Under the pieces are notes generated by a model that worked only from the letters and a program-made list of their open reading frames with translations, was not told where the DNA came from and ran no database searches. A program made the position numbers and the translations under genes. This document shows positions 36,331 to 49,035 of a stretch of 64,000 bases of DNA, in pieces. Position 1 is the first letter of the stretch. Each line of letters begins with the position of its first letter. Source of the DNA: Bostrychus sinensis (lineage: Eukaryota > Chordata > Actinopteri > Gobiiformes > Eleotridae); the NCBI GenBank assembly GCA_020698575.1, contig CM036256.1, positions 17,685,908 to 17,749,907 on the forward strand. The letters are read 5' to 3'.

Positions 36331-38974
36331 CTGGGCACAAAAACACAAGACATAAATGACATTACTCACAAGATTTAAATGTCCTCAATTGTGATTCAAT
36401 AGGTGCCCAAAATAAAGAAAAACAGGGTATCATTAGTTTTATTGTAGGCATGTTGCAACTACTGCAGCTGTACAGAAAGTATTTTAACTGCCAGTCAGTA
36501 CACACACAGATACTGAAGAGAGTACAGGCTGTCAAAAGGTACAGACAGAGGGGACTGACATGTATACAGCATCTGTCAGGCTGGGATTAATAGTGAATGG
36601 ACTCCTGGATACATTTTCCATCTAGAAGCAGATCAGGAGGCCAGTGGATTATAAATTCATGCAGATCTTCCTGTTTTATTCCAAGCTCGACACAACACAG
36701 GCCCCCTGTATCTAGTCTTGCTGATGGACAGATAGCAGAATTATGAATAATTGAGGACCCCAGCAGCAGGTTGAAAGCATAACAATGCATTCAGGGCATT
36801 TGGCTATACTTTAAATTCTTGGTATTTTTATCTATATCTTCACACATACACACTCTGACAACAAAGACACAGTGTTGGCTGCTCTCTGATGTTGCCACTC
36901 TTGAGTAAACGTAGTATACTTAGTATACGCTCTCAGATTCATGTATACTTATAGTCTACTACATTTTCTCATGAGATGCAAAATGCAGCATGACACAAGG
37001 CTCAATGACAGCTGAATAAAACAGGCAGGATAGAAGTGGAATGAGGTTCATTTGCAGTTTTCATACCATAGTTACTTTAAATAAATTAATCCATTTTGAT
37101 GTGGTGCTGTCATCTAATGCAACACACAAATGGAAGCACCAAAGTCTCTCTTTTGTTTACTTTTAATTTTTAGCTCAGCCTCAACAAAAATATGATTTTT
37201 CACAGTCTGCAGCCTATAAAATCAAACTGCTATTGTTAGGTGTGATATCAACTTTTTGGACAAAATTCCTCAAAAGGTCTTCATAGGTTTGTTGGTCAAC
37301 GATAACATCACTAGGTTACTGAACAGACTTTTTACCTCCACCAAGTAGGTGATGTTTTGTCAAAACCATGGACATAAAAGCTTCAGGTAAAACTGTATTA
37401 CAGAGTCTAAGTGTTATGCCTTGGTGGTGCTATTGAGCTACTTGTATAGAAAGTCTCATGCCATAAAACTCTCCTCACTATGAAATTATATACAACATAT
37501 ATAATGCCCCTCTGACAGTCTGCTTCTAACCTGTAGGTCATCAAAGAGTGAAGGCTAGCTCAAGATGTAAAGCAATGCACCCATCACCAGCTGCCTGTGT
37601 TGCTGACAAATGCTCCCTGATTCCCTCAGCTGTCCCAACAATACTCTCAAGGAGGCTGAAGCGATCAGAGTGGAGAGAACAGACAAATGGAAGAGGATGA
37701 AGTTAGTTAAGTCGCTCAGGCTTCAGGACTAAGGTCAAGAGCAAGGTGATGGATAAATCGATTACGACAGGGAGATTGAAGTGGGGATATGCTCGAGTGA
37801 AGATTTTGGAGATGACAAGGTACCGGTCGATTTAGACTGGTTACATTAAGTTTGGGTGATGGTTCTCATGATCTGCTCCAAGTCTAACACATGACAACTC
37901 CAGGGTCAAATGTGAAGTCTGGACTAAGAGGCATTCATTTTGACTGATAGTACGTGCTGTGTCACTGTATCATCGTGGTTACTCTTTTATACTCATACTA
38001 GTCTAAATGCTTTTCAAATTAATTTTCAGCACATGCCAAAAGCTCGAGCCAATCACATGCTTGCACAGTCCCATTGGCTGGTTATTTCTCAGGATAAGTA
38101 TTGAGAAGAGATAGAGATGAGATGTCTGAGTACACAGCATAAGGGCCATAAATAGAGAAATGAACGCATTAGGTCTATCGTTTTCACCTAAGATTCCCTT
38201 CAAGTAGTGACATTATATTAGAGGATTTCTTGTTTCTCATCGGGTAGATTGGAGCGTCCCAGGGCTAATATTTGTTGTTGCTGTCTTCTTTAATTGCTGA
38301 GAATAAGGTCGATAGGGGCTAGTACACAATGTTTGTGTCTACAGTAATAGTGCTCTGCTAGCAATAAGCCACAATGGGCTATATTTTCACAGATTTCAGA
38401 ATTGTTGCAGTATGTGTTTTGAAACTAGAGGCACCTGGCCATTATGATACTGTAATCAAAAGCCACTATGGTACTTGTATTTTTTAAGTTTTCCTGTGCG
38501 TAAAGTGATATCTTGGAAAAGTCTCAAAAGCAGCATTTATTAAAGTCAATAGTACTTGAAATAATTTTAGCTTAGATTTGGTGTATCAGTCAGAAATTCA
38601 GTGTTCCTGTCAAACTGTGAGCTCTAATGAAGCACTAAACATCCATCTCCAGGAAATGTCTTCTGAAAGGAAATCTTTGATTTAGTTAATTTAGTTAAAC
38701 TTGATTAAACTCTTTGTTAGACAGCAGCAGTCATCCATCACCATCAGAGGAGGTTTGTGATACAATACAATAAACTGTTTTAAGTGTAATTAGTAATTCT
38801 TTAGGATTGATGTGACAAGATAGAGGCTCAGTTAGCTTATAAGTGAGTTGTGAATGGAAAATCAACTGCTTTTGATTTTGTTCAAATTGCACAATATTAT
38901 AAATGTGATCAGGGCTGTACGCAGGATTTTAGAAATACTGAGGTCCATCATGTTGACGACCCTTATAGTTCTTG

Positions 38975-39330
38975 TTTAGATCTAGTTTAGACCTGGTTTA
39001 GTCCTGGTTTGGTCCTTGTTTAGACCTTGCTTTGACTTGGTTTCTTCCTTTCTTTTTCCTAAATAAGCCCTGGTTTAGCCCTAGTTTAGTCCTGGTTTAG
39101 ATCTGGTTTAGTCCTTTTAGACCTGGTTTAGCCCTATTAGTCCTAGTTTTTGTCCTGGTATAGCCATGGTTTAGCGCTATAGTCCTGGTTTAGACCTGGT
39201 TTAGGCCTGGTGTAGTCCTGGTTTAGTCCTGGTTTAGCCATGGTTTATCTATATTTGTCCTGGTTTAGACCTGGTTTGGTATTGGATTAGTCCTGGTTTA
39301 GATTGGTTTAGACCTGGTTTATTCTAGTAT
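38975..39330. repeat. degenerate 12-bp minisatellite (TTTAGNCCTGG)
   Basis: The word 'cctggtttag' with variants such as 'gacctggtttag', 'tcctggtttagt' and 'gccatggtttag' recurs more than twenty times across about 350 bp, with spacing near 12 bp and interruptions. A poly(A) run follows at about 39331-39347. It lies within the opsin intron. Confidence 0.85.
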
Positions 39331-40395
39331 AAAAAAAAAAAAAAAAACTCTCTGTGACCTCTATAGTCTGTACGGCCATGCCTGTGATAACAGTACTAAG
39401 CAATACAGTTCTTACTACAGTATAAACTCTGTCTGTGTTGCACTGGAGCACTTGTGTCTTAAATGTTTAGGGAGTTGTGGTGATGTGGCAAAATGTAGTG
39501 TTGATGGCAATGTGCCCCATCACTCAAAGAGGCTGTTTACAAGACAACACATCTAAGCAATCATGCTGTTACAGACCGGCCTCTCGTTAGCACAGGGCCA
39601 GCAACTGTGAAAACAACGACAACGCACTCACGACTTAATCTGCTAATGCCTGACGAGCAAATTCTAATATTGTAGATCCACTCAATTAAACCTGGTTTCT
39701 TTTAAGTAGCCTGCGAGAATGCTCTTTATTAAATTACACAGGACAGTAAACAAATTTTCACATACTTTTTGAATTTCTCTTACTAATACATCATGGCCAG
39801 CCTGCTGACATGGAAGGAATAGTCACCTGCAAAGCAAAGAATCAACAATACTGCCAAAATTTGTTTTAATATTCTACTAAGTTTAAAAAAAGATTAGAAA
39901 CAACATGAATATCTCCATTTATCTTAAAATAGTCAACTTCACATAGAGGTTTGATGAAGTAATGAACACAAAATTATAGGAAAAATGTTGAGATACCACT
40001 TTTACTATTGAGTACTTGCCAATACCAAGTCCTGAAAAACATGCATACATTTTGGTGTGACGGTCCCACATGATGAAAAAAACCGTTTGAACTTACCCAC
40101 ACATTGTCGGATGTCTTACACAGTCAGCTCTATGCAGTTGCCGTGCACAATGGGACAGTACTCACACCAGCTGCTACTTGTATCTGTACAGCATTTTTAG
40201 TCTTCAACTCGCCTCAACTCACATTTTCCATAGCAACGGGCTGGGAGGAATTGAAGACTGAAAATGACATACAGGACATTTGGTGTACCCACGGTGGCTG
40301 TCGAGAGGTCAGCGCTGTGTGGGACGGATGAGCCCTGTAATGTCGCGCTGTGGAGGACTCACTGTGGGATGTCAAGATTATTTTTGGATTAAATT

Positions 40396-40816
40396 CAGTG
40401 GTGGAAAATAACTTTCTTTTAATTTATTGAGTAAATTTTTTTTTGAGAGAGAGAATGTAAACATACTTTTACGGAAAGGAAATAAATAACTTTTAGTCAG
40501 GCCATTTTGCAAAATCTATAAAGTATGAGTAAAAGTATTTTTTGACCTGAGTGGGAGAATGGAAAGCAGCTGTAGTAATAGTTATGGTATCAGTGGTATT
40601 TGTAGTGGCTGCTGTTGAAGTAGTAGTTGTGGTAGCAGCAGTAAGTATGCTTTACTCATGTAACACTGGTACTACTGGTAGTAGTAGGAGTAGTAATAGG
40701 AGTATTTGGAGCAGTAGTAGTAATATTTATGTTGGTGTTGGTGGTGGTATTGGTAGTAAAAGTAGAAGTAGTAGTAGTTATTGAAGATTCTAAGTACCCT
40801 ACTGCATACACCTCTG
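40396..40816 (+). mobile_element. hAT-type MITE with internal GTA repeat, perfect 8-bp duplication
   Basis: It starts CAGTGGTGGAAAATAAC and ends TACACCTCTG, the inverted termini of a common teleost MITE. The octamer attaaatt flanks both sides (40388-40395 and 40817-40824). The interior from about 40568 to 40785 is an imperfect GTA-type trinucleotide repeat with GCA and GGT variants. An apparent 77-codon frame there (40551-40784) is a product of the repeat. Confidence 0.8.
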
Positions 40817-43429
40817 ATTAAATTAAACCAAGCACAATCTCCAGCATCATTTAAACTTTCTTACAGAATGAAAAAGATAAACCTTTGGAAGAAAAAGTAC
40901 AACAAAAAGTTCTGAAATAACATTACATCTCCACGATATGTAATAAATAATTCTCTGAGGTATTCACACAATCCTGTCTGAAGGGAGTATTGTAGAAATC
41001 CTTGCACAGCATTTTGGCTTCATTTAATAAAGATAAAGATCTTACATTTGTGTTATCATTTTGCGTGCGTTCCAGTGGAACAGAATATCTCGATTAGCTA
41101 GTGGTTTATTTTTTTGTGATAAAGTGTGTTTCAGAAAAAAGCACAAAACATCCTAAATCTCCTGTCTGTTTTTGAGCAAGGAGCTTTAGTTAAGAACAGA
41201 ACTTGATAAATACACAAAAAGTGCAAAGTAAAGAAAAAAACTTGTTCCTGGCCTTTATTAAATGCTAAATCAACGTAATGGGAGTTAATGGCCTGAATGA
41301 AGAGAATATTAGGACAGTGAGGAGAACATTATCATCTGTCAGTGAAGGATAGAAGTGACCCGCGGTGGTATTGTCAGGATTTATGTTGTTAATCATTACA
41401 GAGGCAAAGACTTCTTAAGGTCAGATACAGCCAAATAATGTCAACACTATCTACCAAATTAAAGAGTAACTTGACCCTAAAACGACTTTTGTAGCTCATA
41501 AGCTACAAATTAGCTTTAGAAGTACATCTCACTGATTCTGGTCATATATTTGACATTTTAGTTCAAACTTTTCACATTGTGTTGTGTAAAATGTCCTCCC
41601 AAGAGATGAACAGCGGCTACTCGCATTCAGTCCATTCGCTCCTAATGGACCATAATGACATAGTATATTTTTCATGATGTTACAACACAACTGTTACCCC
41701 TTGCCATGATCTCGCCGCCTCTCCTGCTCTTGTCCCAGTCCTCTGTTGTTGCTGTGTGGTCCAGGCCCTGCCCCTTCCTCAGCCCCACCCTAGATTCATC
41801 CCCCTCTGTCTTTGCCTAATCTATGCCACTTTTCCAGCGTTTTGCAACCATGTGGGGATTAACACACTTGAAATGACCAAAACTAGATCTGACTGTCCCC
41901 CCACTATGCCCAGACTCATGTCACCGACTGCACTAGACTCTCAGACCATGTCCGATGTATGATTATTGACCTGGGGTATCCCAGCCTTAAGTCCCATTCA
42001 CCGCCCCTGCTAACCTATCACAAAGATGCACATTAGGCCCAAAAACACAGAGAAAATAAGAATATGATTAATGATGTTTAATTTAAACATGAACAACTTA
42101 AACTATTGCATTACATGTGTTATATTATAATTAAGTACATCACTGAAGAGGTGGCATTTTGGGGAATCATTTTCCAAAAACAAAACCCATAAGAATTTTG
42201 GAGGTATTTAGGTGACTACTGCCAGCTGTTCCCACCACTCCCAAACCCAGTCAGTATGTCAGACTGTATTTACTGCTAAAGTCAGTATGTGCACAAGAGC
42301 ATAAGGCAGCTGCCAACAGTCAGTCAGAGTATATAGAAACAGTACAGCTGACACTAACTTGCTGCAGCAACACACCTGAGACAGCTAACAGTGTAATGCC
42401 ACGTGTGTCGAGCCAGAAGGTGTTGAAATATCCCTATCACCGTGAATTTTTGTTGGAAAAATATGAACACAAATTGTTACAGGTATGAATAAAGGTGGAA
42501 GCCAAATGTTGTTTATTTCTTAACCAAAACAGTCTAGAGGTGCATGTCATTAAATTAGAATGTTGTTAAAAAGTCAATTTATGTGTTAAGTAATTCAATT
42601 CAAAAAGTGAAACACATATTACATATAAATTCAGTACACAGAGAAATATTTTAAGGATTTTTTATTTATTTATTGTGATGATGTAAGATTGTGTGGTATT
42701 CTAATTTTATGATTCTCAGATTTTTTATAAACTTTAAGCCATAATATTACAGTTGAATAAAGTAAATGCTTGATGTATCTACTGAATCTATAAATGTGTT
42801 TCAATTTTAATTGACTTAGAAATATTAATATTAAATATTTACATTTATTTACGTGCGCCTTGGGTATTAAAATATTTGCTTTTTATATCTGTGGTGCTGG
42901 AACCTGGGACACTGGTTTACATAATAATACCAAGAAAGATTAAGAAAATGATTGCAGCTCAAAAACCACATACAATAGCAAAGGTGTGTATGAAGACAAA
43001 AATAAAAGTAAACCTCTGTGCTTTGAAGGCCATATCAACTGTTGGAGAATCTCAGTATGCACAGCAAGTATTTTGACATCTTCAGACCCACAAATCAGTG
43101 TTTACACAGTTGGCACTGTTCTCCACTAACAACAAACTTTACTTGTGAAAATCTAATCTAGTTTTTAATCAGCGACATTTTGGATCTTTTTCAAGGTTTG
43201 TTTGGGTGTTTTAAGCTTTGCCTGCAGTAAACTCTCTAATAAAATGATTCAGCAAAAGACCTTGTTTTGTTGAGCATTTGGACTGAATTAAACTGACTAC
43301 ACAAAGCAGCAGTAAAAAGTGACAGTTGTTAAGTTCTGCTGTGATTACTTTGCATTTTTTGTTAACCAAGTCCATAATCAATTAGTTGAACACTTTTTGT
43401 CCAAAAGGAGCATAACAGAAATGAAATAC

Positions 43430-43745
43430 TATACTTAAGTACTACTACGCTCTCTGGAAGAGAACATCTGAAGTACTCGAATCTAGGACTCAGACTTAGT
43501 ATGAGTATGAACTGATGACTTGAACTTGGACTCAGGCTTGGGCCCTTGCCAGCCACACTTCTTTTTTACACTGAAGGCTTCTGTTATGAATTTGGACTCT
43601 CCTTGGATTCTCAATTCAAGATGACTAAAATTTTTTTGGTAACTTAGAGTTGGAGTCCCACTTCAAGCGCTCTTGACTTGGACCAGTCCTTTGTGACTTG
43701 TACTCGGACTCGAACACTGAGTACTTAAGTGGGAGTTGGACTACA
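43430..43745. repeat. degenerate ACTTGG/GACTC-rich array
   Basis: It contains 'gacttgaacttggactcagg', 'gctcttgacttggaccag' and 'gacttgtactcggactcg', and begins and ends with 'acttaagta' words. It is the same kind of array as at 32300-33870 and ends about 260 bp from the opsin donor site. Confidence 0.6.
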
Positions 43746-44008
43746 ATTGTCTGTAATCCCAGGAGATAAAATTTTCTTATTACTTTCTTATCTCTTGCCA
43801 GCTTTTTCTATCTTTTTGAGCATTTGAAACGGCTGGCTTTAAGACAAATGTGGCACCTTGCAATCCAAGTATTACTCAGAGTCCCCAAAGTCAACCAAGA
43901 GCCTTTTACCTGTACAGGGTAGGCACTAGTGATGAGAAAACACCAACAAACCAACCAACATAATAAACAATAGTGCCTTTTCCTGTTCATTGAATCATGC
44001 ATTCTTAC

Positions 44009-44242
44009 CTGTTTATTCATGAACACATAAATGACTGGGTTTATCACGGTGCTGGTCTTGGCCAGGATGGAAGGGATGATGCTGGCCTCAGGGGTGACAA
44101 GACCTGAAGGACCGAACGTGGCCAGCAGAGCCATAATGCCATAGGGCAGCCAACACAGGAGGTAGCAGATTACCATAACCACCACCATGAGCAAGACGCG
44201 CTGCTCCCGTTTGCGGCTCATTGACGCATTGATGCCACTGAC
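44009..44242 (-). CDS. tmtops: TMT-type opsin, penultimate exon (TM6-TM7)
   Basis: This 234-bp exon encodes 78 residues of a retinal-binding G-protein-coupled photoreceptor. On the minus strand it follows the acceptor 'cctttag' and ends at 'aaacag' before the donor 'gtaagaat', phase 0 on both sides. It begins 'VSGINASMSRKREQRVL' (end of cytoplasmic loop 3), then TM6 with 'CWLPYG' (exon residues 30-35), an extracellular loop 'GPSGLVTPEAS', and TM7 'SIIPSILAKTSTVINPVIYV'. The lysine of 'AKTS' (codon 44057-44059) is the Schiff-base lysine equivalent to bovine rhodopsin K296. NPVIY is the NPxxY motif and the exon closes with NKQ, as in vertebrate ciliary opsins. It splices in frame to 36043-36330. 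Upstream exons encoding TM1-TM5 were not found within 19.7 kb. Confidence 0.95.
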
Positions 44243-45524
44243 CTAAAGGAGACAAAATAAATAGGACAGTGACAATTTAAGGCTTCAGTAAAAGTGGATG
44301 TATAAGTGTTTGGCTTAGGCCCATAAAGATATTTATCACAACATCAACAGGAAGACTTTAATCAGTGAAACGAGAGAATGAGACTGAAAAGGAGAAACAC
44401 ACAGGCAGACACTGAGCTCTTTGTTATCAGCGATCATTTGATTTCCTGAAGTTTTGATCTCACAGACAGGAACATGAAGTGGCTCGAACAAAAACCAGAC
44501 AGGTAATTCTTCTATTTAAATGATGCTGCCGACAGAGATTAAACACTATCAAATGTTCAATAAATGAGGCAATAAATTATTCATTAAGATTTTAATAGTT
44601 CATAGTTTGTCTGCTGTTTTTATCAGCAGCTACTGTAGCAGACGCTCTTCAGGTATTTCATTATTACAGGCCTGTTGCATCATGGCTGGGAGAAACTAAT
44701 ATCTCTTGCCAACATATAGACAGGTGGTATGCCATGACCTGGAAAGTTTTACTCTACTGGGAGCCTACTTTATTTGGAATCATGAGGTCGAGAGATTTCT
44801 GCCTTGACCCATTACTGACCTATCCTGACAGTTTAATCAGTGTTCAAGTATTACCTTTTCTGCTTTTGAGATCTTGCTGACAGACTAATATATCCTCCTT
44901 GGAACATTCACAGTGATGTATTACTAATTTCATTACTTTACATTGCTGTTATTTTGAATGCCACACTCAGACTCTCCCTTTTTGTGAGAAGCTGTTTCAA
45001 TTCCACTGTCCACTGCTGTCATTTACTTCCAATTGACAAGTAGAAAGGCAGCAAGCTTACAGTTGGAGCTGGTGCATGCATCCAGATGAATTGTACATTA
45101 GTCTAGAGATAAGTCATCATCGCTCTCATGACAGCTTATTACCAGGAAAAATATTTATGTAGCTTTCTAACTCTCTACTGGGCCCTCAATGGAGTAGTCA
45201 TAAACATTGTCCCATAGTGCACGCCATTGCTCCTCTCCTGCATTATTCAGTCCACATTATACTGACCACACACTTGTGCTGAATTCATTGCTGTTATCGG
45301 CACTATAGCACACAGCTTTCTGTAGTGTTTGTTTTTGGAAATGAGCAAATAACAGTGCAATCAGGCTAAACCAGTGATTGACAGCTTATTTGGCTCCTGT
45401 TGGTCCCCAGTAAGTATATAAATGGACAGTACTTTATTTTATGCAATGTGTGTCCAGTGTTGTACCTATGCAACAAAAATATGAAACTGTGGGGGCACTT
45501 TTGTATATGAATGTCTAATATACT
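44243..45524. other. probable opsin intron, nothing recognised
   Basis: Sequence upstream of the TM6-TM7 exon. No opsin exon with an ERY-type motif or TM5 signature was found here or further up to 64000. No mobile element was recognised. Confidence 0.45.
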
Positions 45525-45700
45525 TTGGGCCTGAGGTAAGGAACAACCTGGAGAAAGGTCACACTTAGAGACATATAGGCAAACATGCACTCTCATACAG
45601 TATTTATTAACTAGAGGCAATTCAGATTAACCACTGACCCTTTACATACATGTCTTTGGATGGTGTGAGGAAGCTGGAGTACCCAGAGAGAATATTATAG
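45525..45700 (-). mobile_element. degenerate V-SINE-like SINE
   Basis: On the minus strand it carries 'ctctgggtactccagcttcc', 'catccaaagacatgtatgta' and 'aatctgaattgcctctagtt', aligned with the core at 6310-6405. The head is missing. Confidence 0.6.
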
Positions 45701-46829
45701 ACAATGGATGTTATTAGAAAGATTTTCTTTGTCACAGTTGATTTGAAACTCTTTTTAAATAAAATTTTAACATTCTGATTATGCAAGTTAAAAGATATCC
45801 TAAAACCTCAAAACTTTCAAATAAAACTTTTACCCAATTAGCATGACAGCAATATTCAACCACCCTTCCATTCCCACTGTTGTTTACTTCATGTATAGGC
45901 AGCTAATAATTGCTGCTTTGATTATATAAATGAAGTGGTGGAGAGTCACTAATTGAGGAAATTGAAACAGCATGCTAAGTTACTGCAATCAAACACTGTG
46001 ATTGCATAACTTAAACTTAAAAAAAAGTTTCAGATGCTAAATAGGAAGCCCAAACATCCTCCATGAGATAGCTGAAAACTACAAATCAAATTAAGAGACA
46101 ATGACAAAGGTCATATTCTGAGTATTTTTGCCATTGTTTAGTAATAGAGACATAAATCTGGATAAACTAGTGGCAAATACTCAAGAGAAAAAAATGTGAA
46201 AGCAAATGTGCAAAAGACTCTCCTGTTTAATCTCTAATAGCTGTTGTTTGTCTGCAGCAACAGAAGGAGCCCTGTCACTGTAGCAGTCATCAGCTGGCTG
46301 CTACCTACACTTACATATGGGAAATGTACCTTGTAAAGGCAAAAGTTACTAAAGTTTTATTTCAGGTATTTATATTATTTTCTTCAGGGCTAAGTATCTG
46401 AAAAAGTTCCAAATGAGATGTCAAAGTACAACTTCTGAGTTGCTGTCGCTGATATGGCATGTATTTTTATAAAATTACAAGAAAATGTATAAACAAATCT
46501 TGTGACCTAAACTCATTTTTTTGTAGGGCTGGGTACAGCTCTGGTACATGGTGGTATCAGAGAGCTACAGAGCAACCGTGTCACTTTCAGCTCCATGTTT
46601 TGAGCTGACTTTTCAACTTAATCACCGGTTGTGACAGAGACAGGACATCATTTACCTCCAGAGCACAGGGGACAGACCTGGAGATCCACACGGGAGTGTT
46701 TATTTACCCAAAAACACTGGTGCTGCCGCTAAACTGCTGCTCGAGGCAGAAGTGAAAGTAAAGGGAACACACAGAGCCACGGGTTTTCCCTTTTACTGCA
46801 CATAGCTCTGCCAGTTCTTGTCTCTGCCT
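45701..46829. other. non-coding stretch with a possible hAT end
   Basis: 'tagggctgggtacagctctg' at about 46525 resembles a hAT terminus, but no partner was found. Otherwise nothing was recognised. Confidence 0.4.
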
Positions 46830-47060
46830 TTGCCTACAATCTCAAATAAGACACCGGCTGCAAATTCTGTCTCTGTCTCGGCGGCTTTTCCTCATGAATG
46901 ACCGTAGCATGATTACCATGAATATGTGAATGTTCCACAGTCTGGGGCCGACCATAGAGATGGTTCGGTCTGCCCTGGTTTTAAGTCTCGTCTTAGGAAC
47001 CATGAGCTGGAGCTTATCGACATCTGAAGTTGTTAAAATTATTCTCAAAGGTTTTATGAT
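46830..47060 (-). pseudogene. LINE C-terminal fragment
   Basis: The frame at 46842-47048 reads 'VPKTRLKTRADRTISMVGPR' followed by 'LWN', a signature I associate with the C-terminal region of fish L2/CR1-type LINE ORF2 proteins. The catalytic domain is absent. Confidence 0.5.
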
Positions 47061-47989
47061 GTGGCCAGACCAAGGACGCCTTTTTGATGTAGTTTTTGGA
47101 TTTTAAAACTGTTCTTTTTCTGACAGAAAATCACCCACAGGCCATTGTCTTAATGACCTGAATACAACTATATAATAATAAAACTAATAGCTCATAAAAT
47201 GCAACTCTAGCGCCCCTGTATCATTACAATAGGACTTAGAAATGTCCTAGACAGAGACTTGTTACACATGTCCCTGATGTGATGATGAACAAAAAAGTAA
47301 ATGAGGGCCACACCCTATCTCCAACCATTATTATCATTATTATTATTAGCATAGCCACACCCCAAACTTGTGAGAAAAGTCAATAGTTTGTCATAGCCCG
47401 AAAATATGAGACTTGGCCACACGCTTCAAATCCATCCAATGTTTGGGGATGCAGGCCACCCACTGAAGCATGCCCTCCTGTGATCACAAGGAGTGCGAGG
47501 GCCCTTCATCACTGCTTGCAGTTTTAATTTGTCATGGGTTTCTGACAAATTGGATAAAATGTGGTGTTGCACATATTTTCCAGTCCTTCATATTTTTGGG
47601 CAAATATTATTATTGTCCTTGTAGAAATGTTAATTAAATTGAGAGGCAGGGTTGAGTAAGTGCTGTGAAATTAAGGGAGGAAAGCTCAGACTTTAGTAAT
47701 TTCTTGTCAGGGTGAGATGGAGTGCGATGGACAGTGACTGTATTCTGCTGTGTGACAGATCGACATTAGGAGGCTGCTCTTAACATGTCAGCTGTGTCAT
47801 GGTCCTCACCCAACAGACAGGGCCCTCTGGCATTTGTTTGTTGTATACTGACAAGTCCCTGTCATAAGCCAAAGACATGTATATTGTAATAACAGTGTGT
47901 CACACATAAAAGAACTATATGTGAGGTGTGGATGGCAGGAACTCCTTTCAATAATATTTGCTATTTATTGTCAATCTTTTATAGCATAT
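47061..47989. other. non-coding stretch, nothing recognised
   Basis: A short ATT-rich run lies near 47329-47348. No gene or clear repeat boundary. Confidence 0.45.
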
Positions 47990-48120
47990 GGTTGGTTTGT
48001 TTGTTGGTTGGCTTGTTTGTAAGCAAGATACAGTAACTCAAAGCAAAGGATCACATTTTGTTAAAATTTCCAGATAGGTCCAAAGATTGTAACCTCCGCC
48101 ACAGCAAGCAAGTAAAGGAA
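47990..48120 (+). repeat. dispersed GTTTGTTTG-type repeat module
   Basis: 'ggtttgtttgttggttggct', 'tgtttgtaagcaagatacag', then 'gtccaaagattgtaacctcc' and 'gccacagcaagcaagtaaag'. Related to the module at 9545 and, in minus orientation, 62215-62410. Confidence 0.4.
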
Positions 48121-48199
48121 ATAATTTCTAGTAGATTATTTAACACTGTGAGAAATCCAGCCAGAGGGAATCATAAAACAGAGTACTCTTTGTGCTGGT

Positions 48200-48340
48200 C
48201 CCAATGAAGAGGGTTGCATCAGGAAGGGGTTCTGGTGTAAAAGCTTTGCCGAATCAACATGGGAATCACTGCGCACTAGGAGACAAATGATTTACTGTGG
48301 CGACTCTGGAAGGGATAAGGAGAAAGGAAAGAAGACATAC
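48200..48340 (+). repeat. dispersed 3'-tail repeat, RTE-like
   Basis: 'agagggttgcatcaggaagg' followed by 'ggttctggtgtaaaagcttt' and 'tactgtggcgactctggaag' parallels the copy at 17236-17375. Confidence 0.5.
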
Positions 48341-48365
48341 CATTGTGATATTGGGTTTGTGCCTC

Positions 48366-48987
48366 TATGCACTATTCCACTGCGGGGAACGGTATGGAAC
48401 ATGTTACTATGGGACACCTTGGAAGCCCCGTAACCTGCTGGTGTTTCCATTACTTAAAGCACATTTCAAAGCAGCTTCAGTAAACAAGGGGCTACTTCTG
48501 GTTTACTGCTAGCTTTCTGCACATTAAATTCACTTCTCTGCTCCTCTCTAACACATATAACCACTGATCATATAACAACATGTTTAACTTGTGTTTAATC
48601 CTATCTAAACTGGAAATGTCATGTTGTGATTCTTACAGCACGATCCATACTTTGCCAAACCGGAAACAGCCGTTGCTAATGTATGCTAGCTTTGTTTATA
48701 GAAAAAGTCATCTGTTCATCAGACGAAATATAACATTTTCCCTTTTATTTATTTCTTTTGGTTTGTAGTTTTTGCCTGAGCGAGGATTTTCTTTCATCCA
48801 GTCAACTCACACCAGTGCCCACCTCTAACCATCTCAGAGTTGCTTAACTGTGCTGGACCGCATTGGGAAGGGGTGCCAAAAGTAGGCTTGGACTGCTTTT
48901 TGGGAACACCTTGTAACACTTTGGGAAATGGAAACACCCACAAACCTCCCCCTTCTTTCCCGTTCCTTCCTAGTGGAAAAGCGCCTT
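48366..48987. mobile_element. candidate MITE of about 620 bp
   Basis: The left 'ttccactgcggggaacgg' pairs with the right 'ccgttccttcctagtggaa' as imperfect inverted ends, and the right terminus 'gtggaaaagcgcc' resembles a fish MITE family I recall. Target duplication and family are unresolved. Confidence 0.4.
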
Positions 48988-49035
48988 ATGTATAGAGCAT
49001 TTACCCCTGAACTAGAAGATCCCTGAAATGGTTTC
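48985..49035 (+). repeat. tRNA-like SINE fragment
   Basis: 'tatagagcatttacccctga' followed by 'actagaagatccctgaaatg', the clearest match to the repeated tRNA-like phrase. Confidence 0.5.

Larger units (their letters stand above)
36331..44008 (-). other. opsin intron, 7.7 kb
   Basis: Bounded by a consensus donor ('gtaagaat', 44008-44001) and acceptor ('tgcccag', ending at 36331), and phase 0 at both ends. It carries a TTTAGNCCTGG minisatellite (38975-39330), a hAT-type MITE with GTA repeats (40396-40816) and an ACTTGG-type array (43430-43745). Otherwise it is AT-rich; no further exon was recognised. Short frames such as 41756-41962 have no domain. Confidence 0.8.

Noticed and set aside
40551..40784. 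77-codon Val/Ser-rich frame
   Set aside because: It is produced by the GTA-type repeat inside the MITE at 40396-40816.
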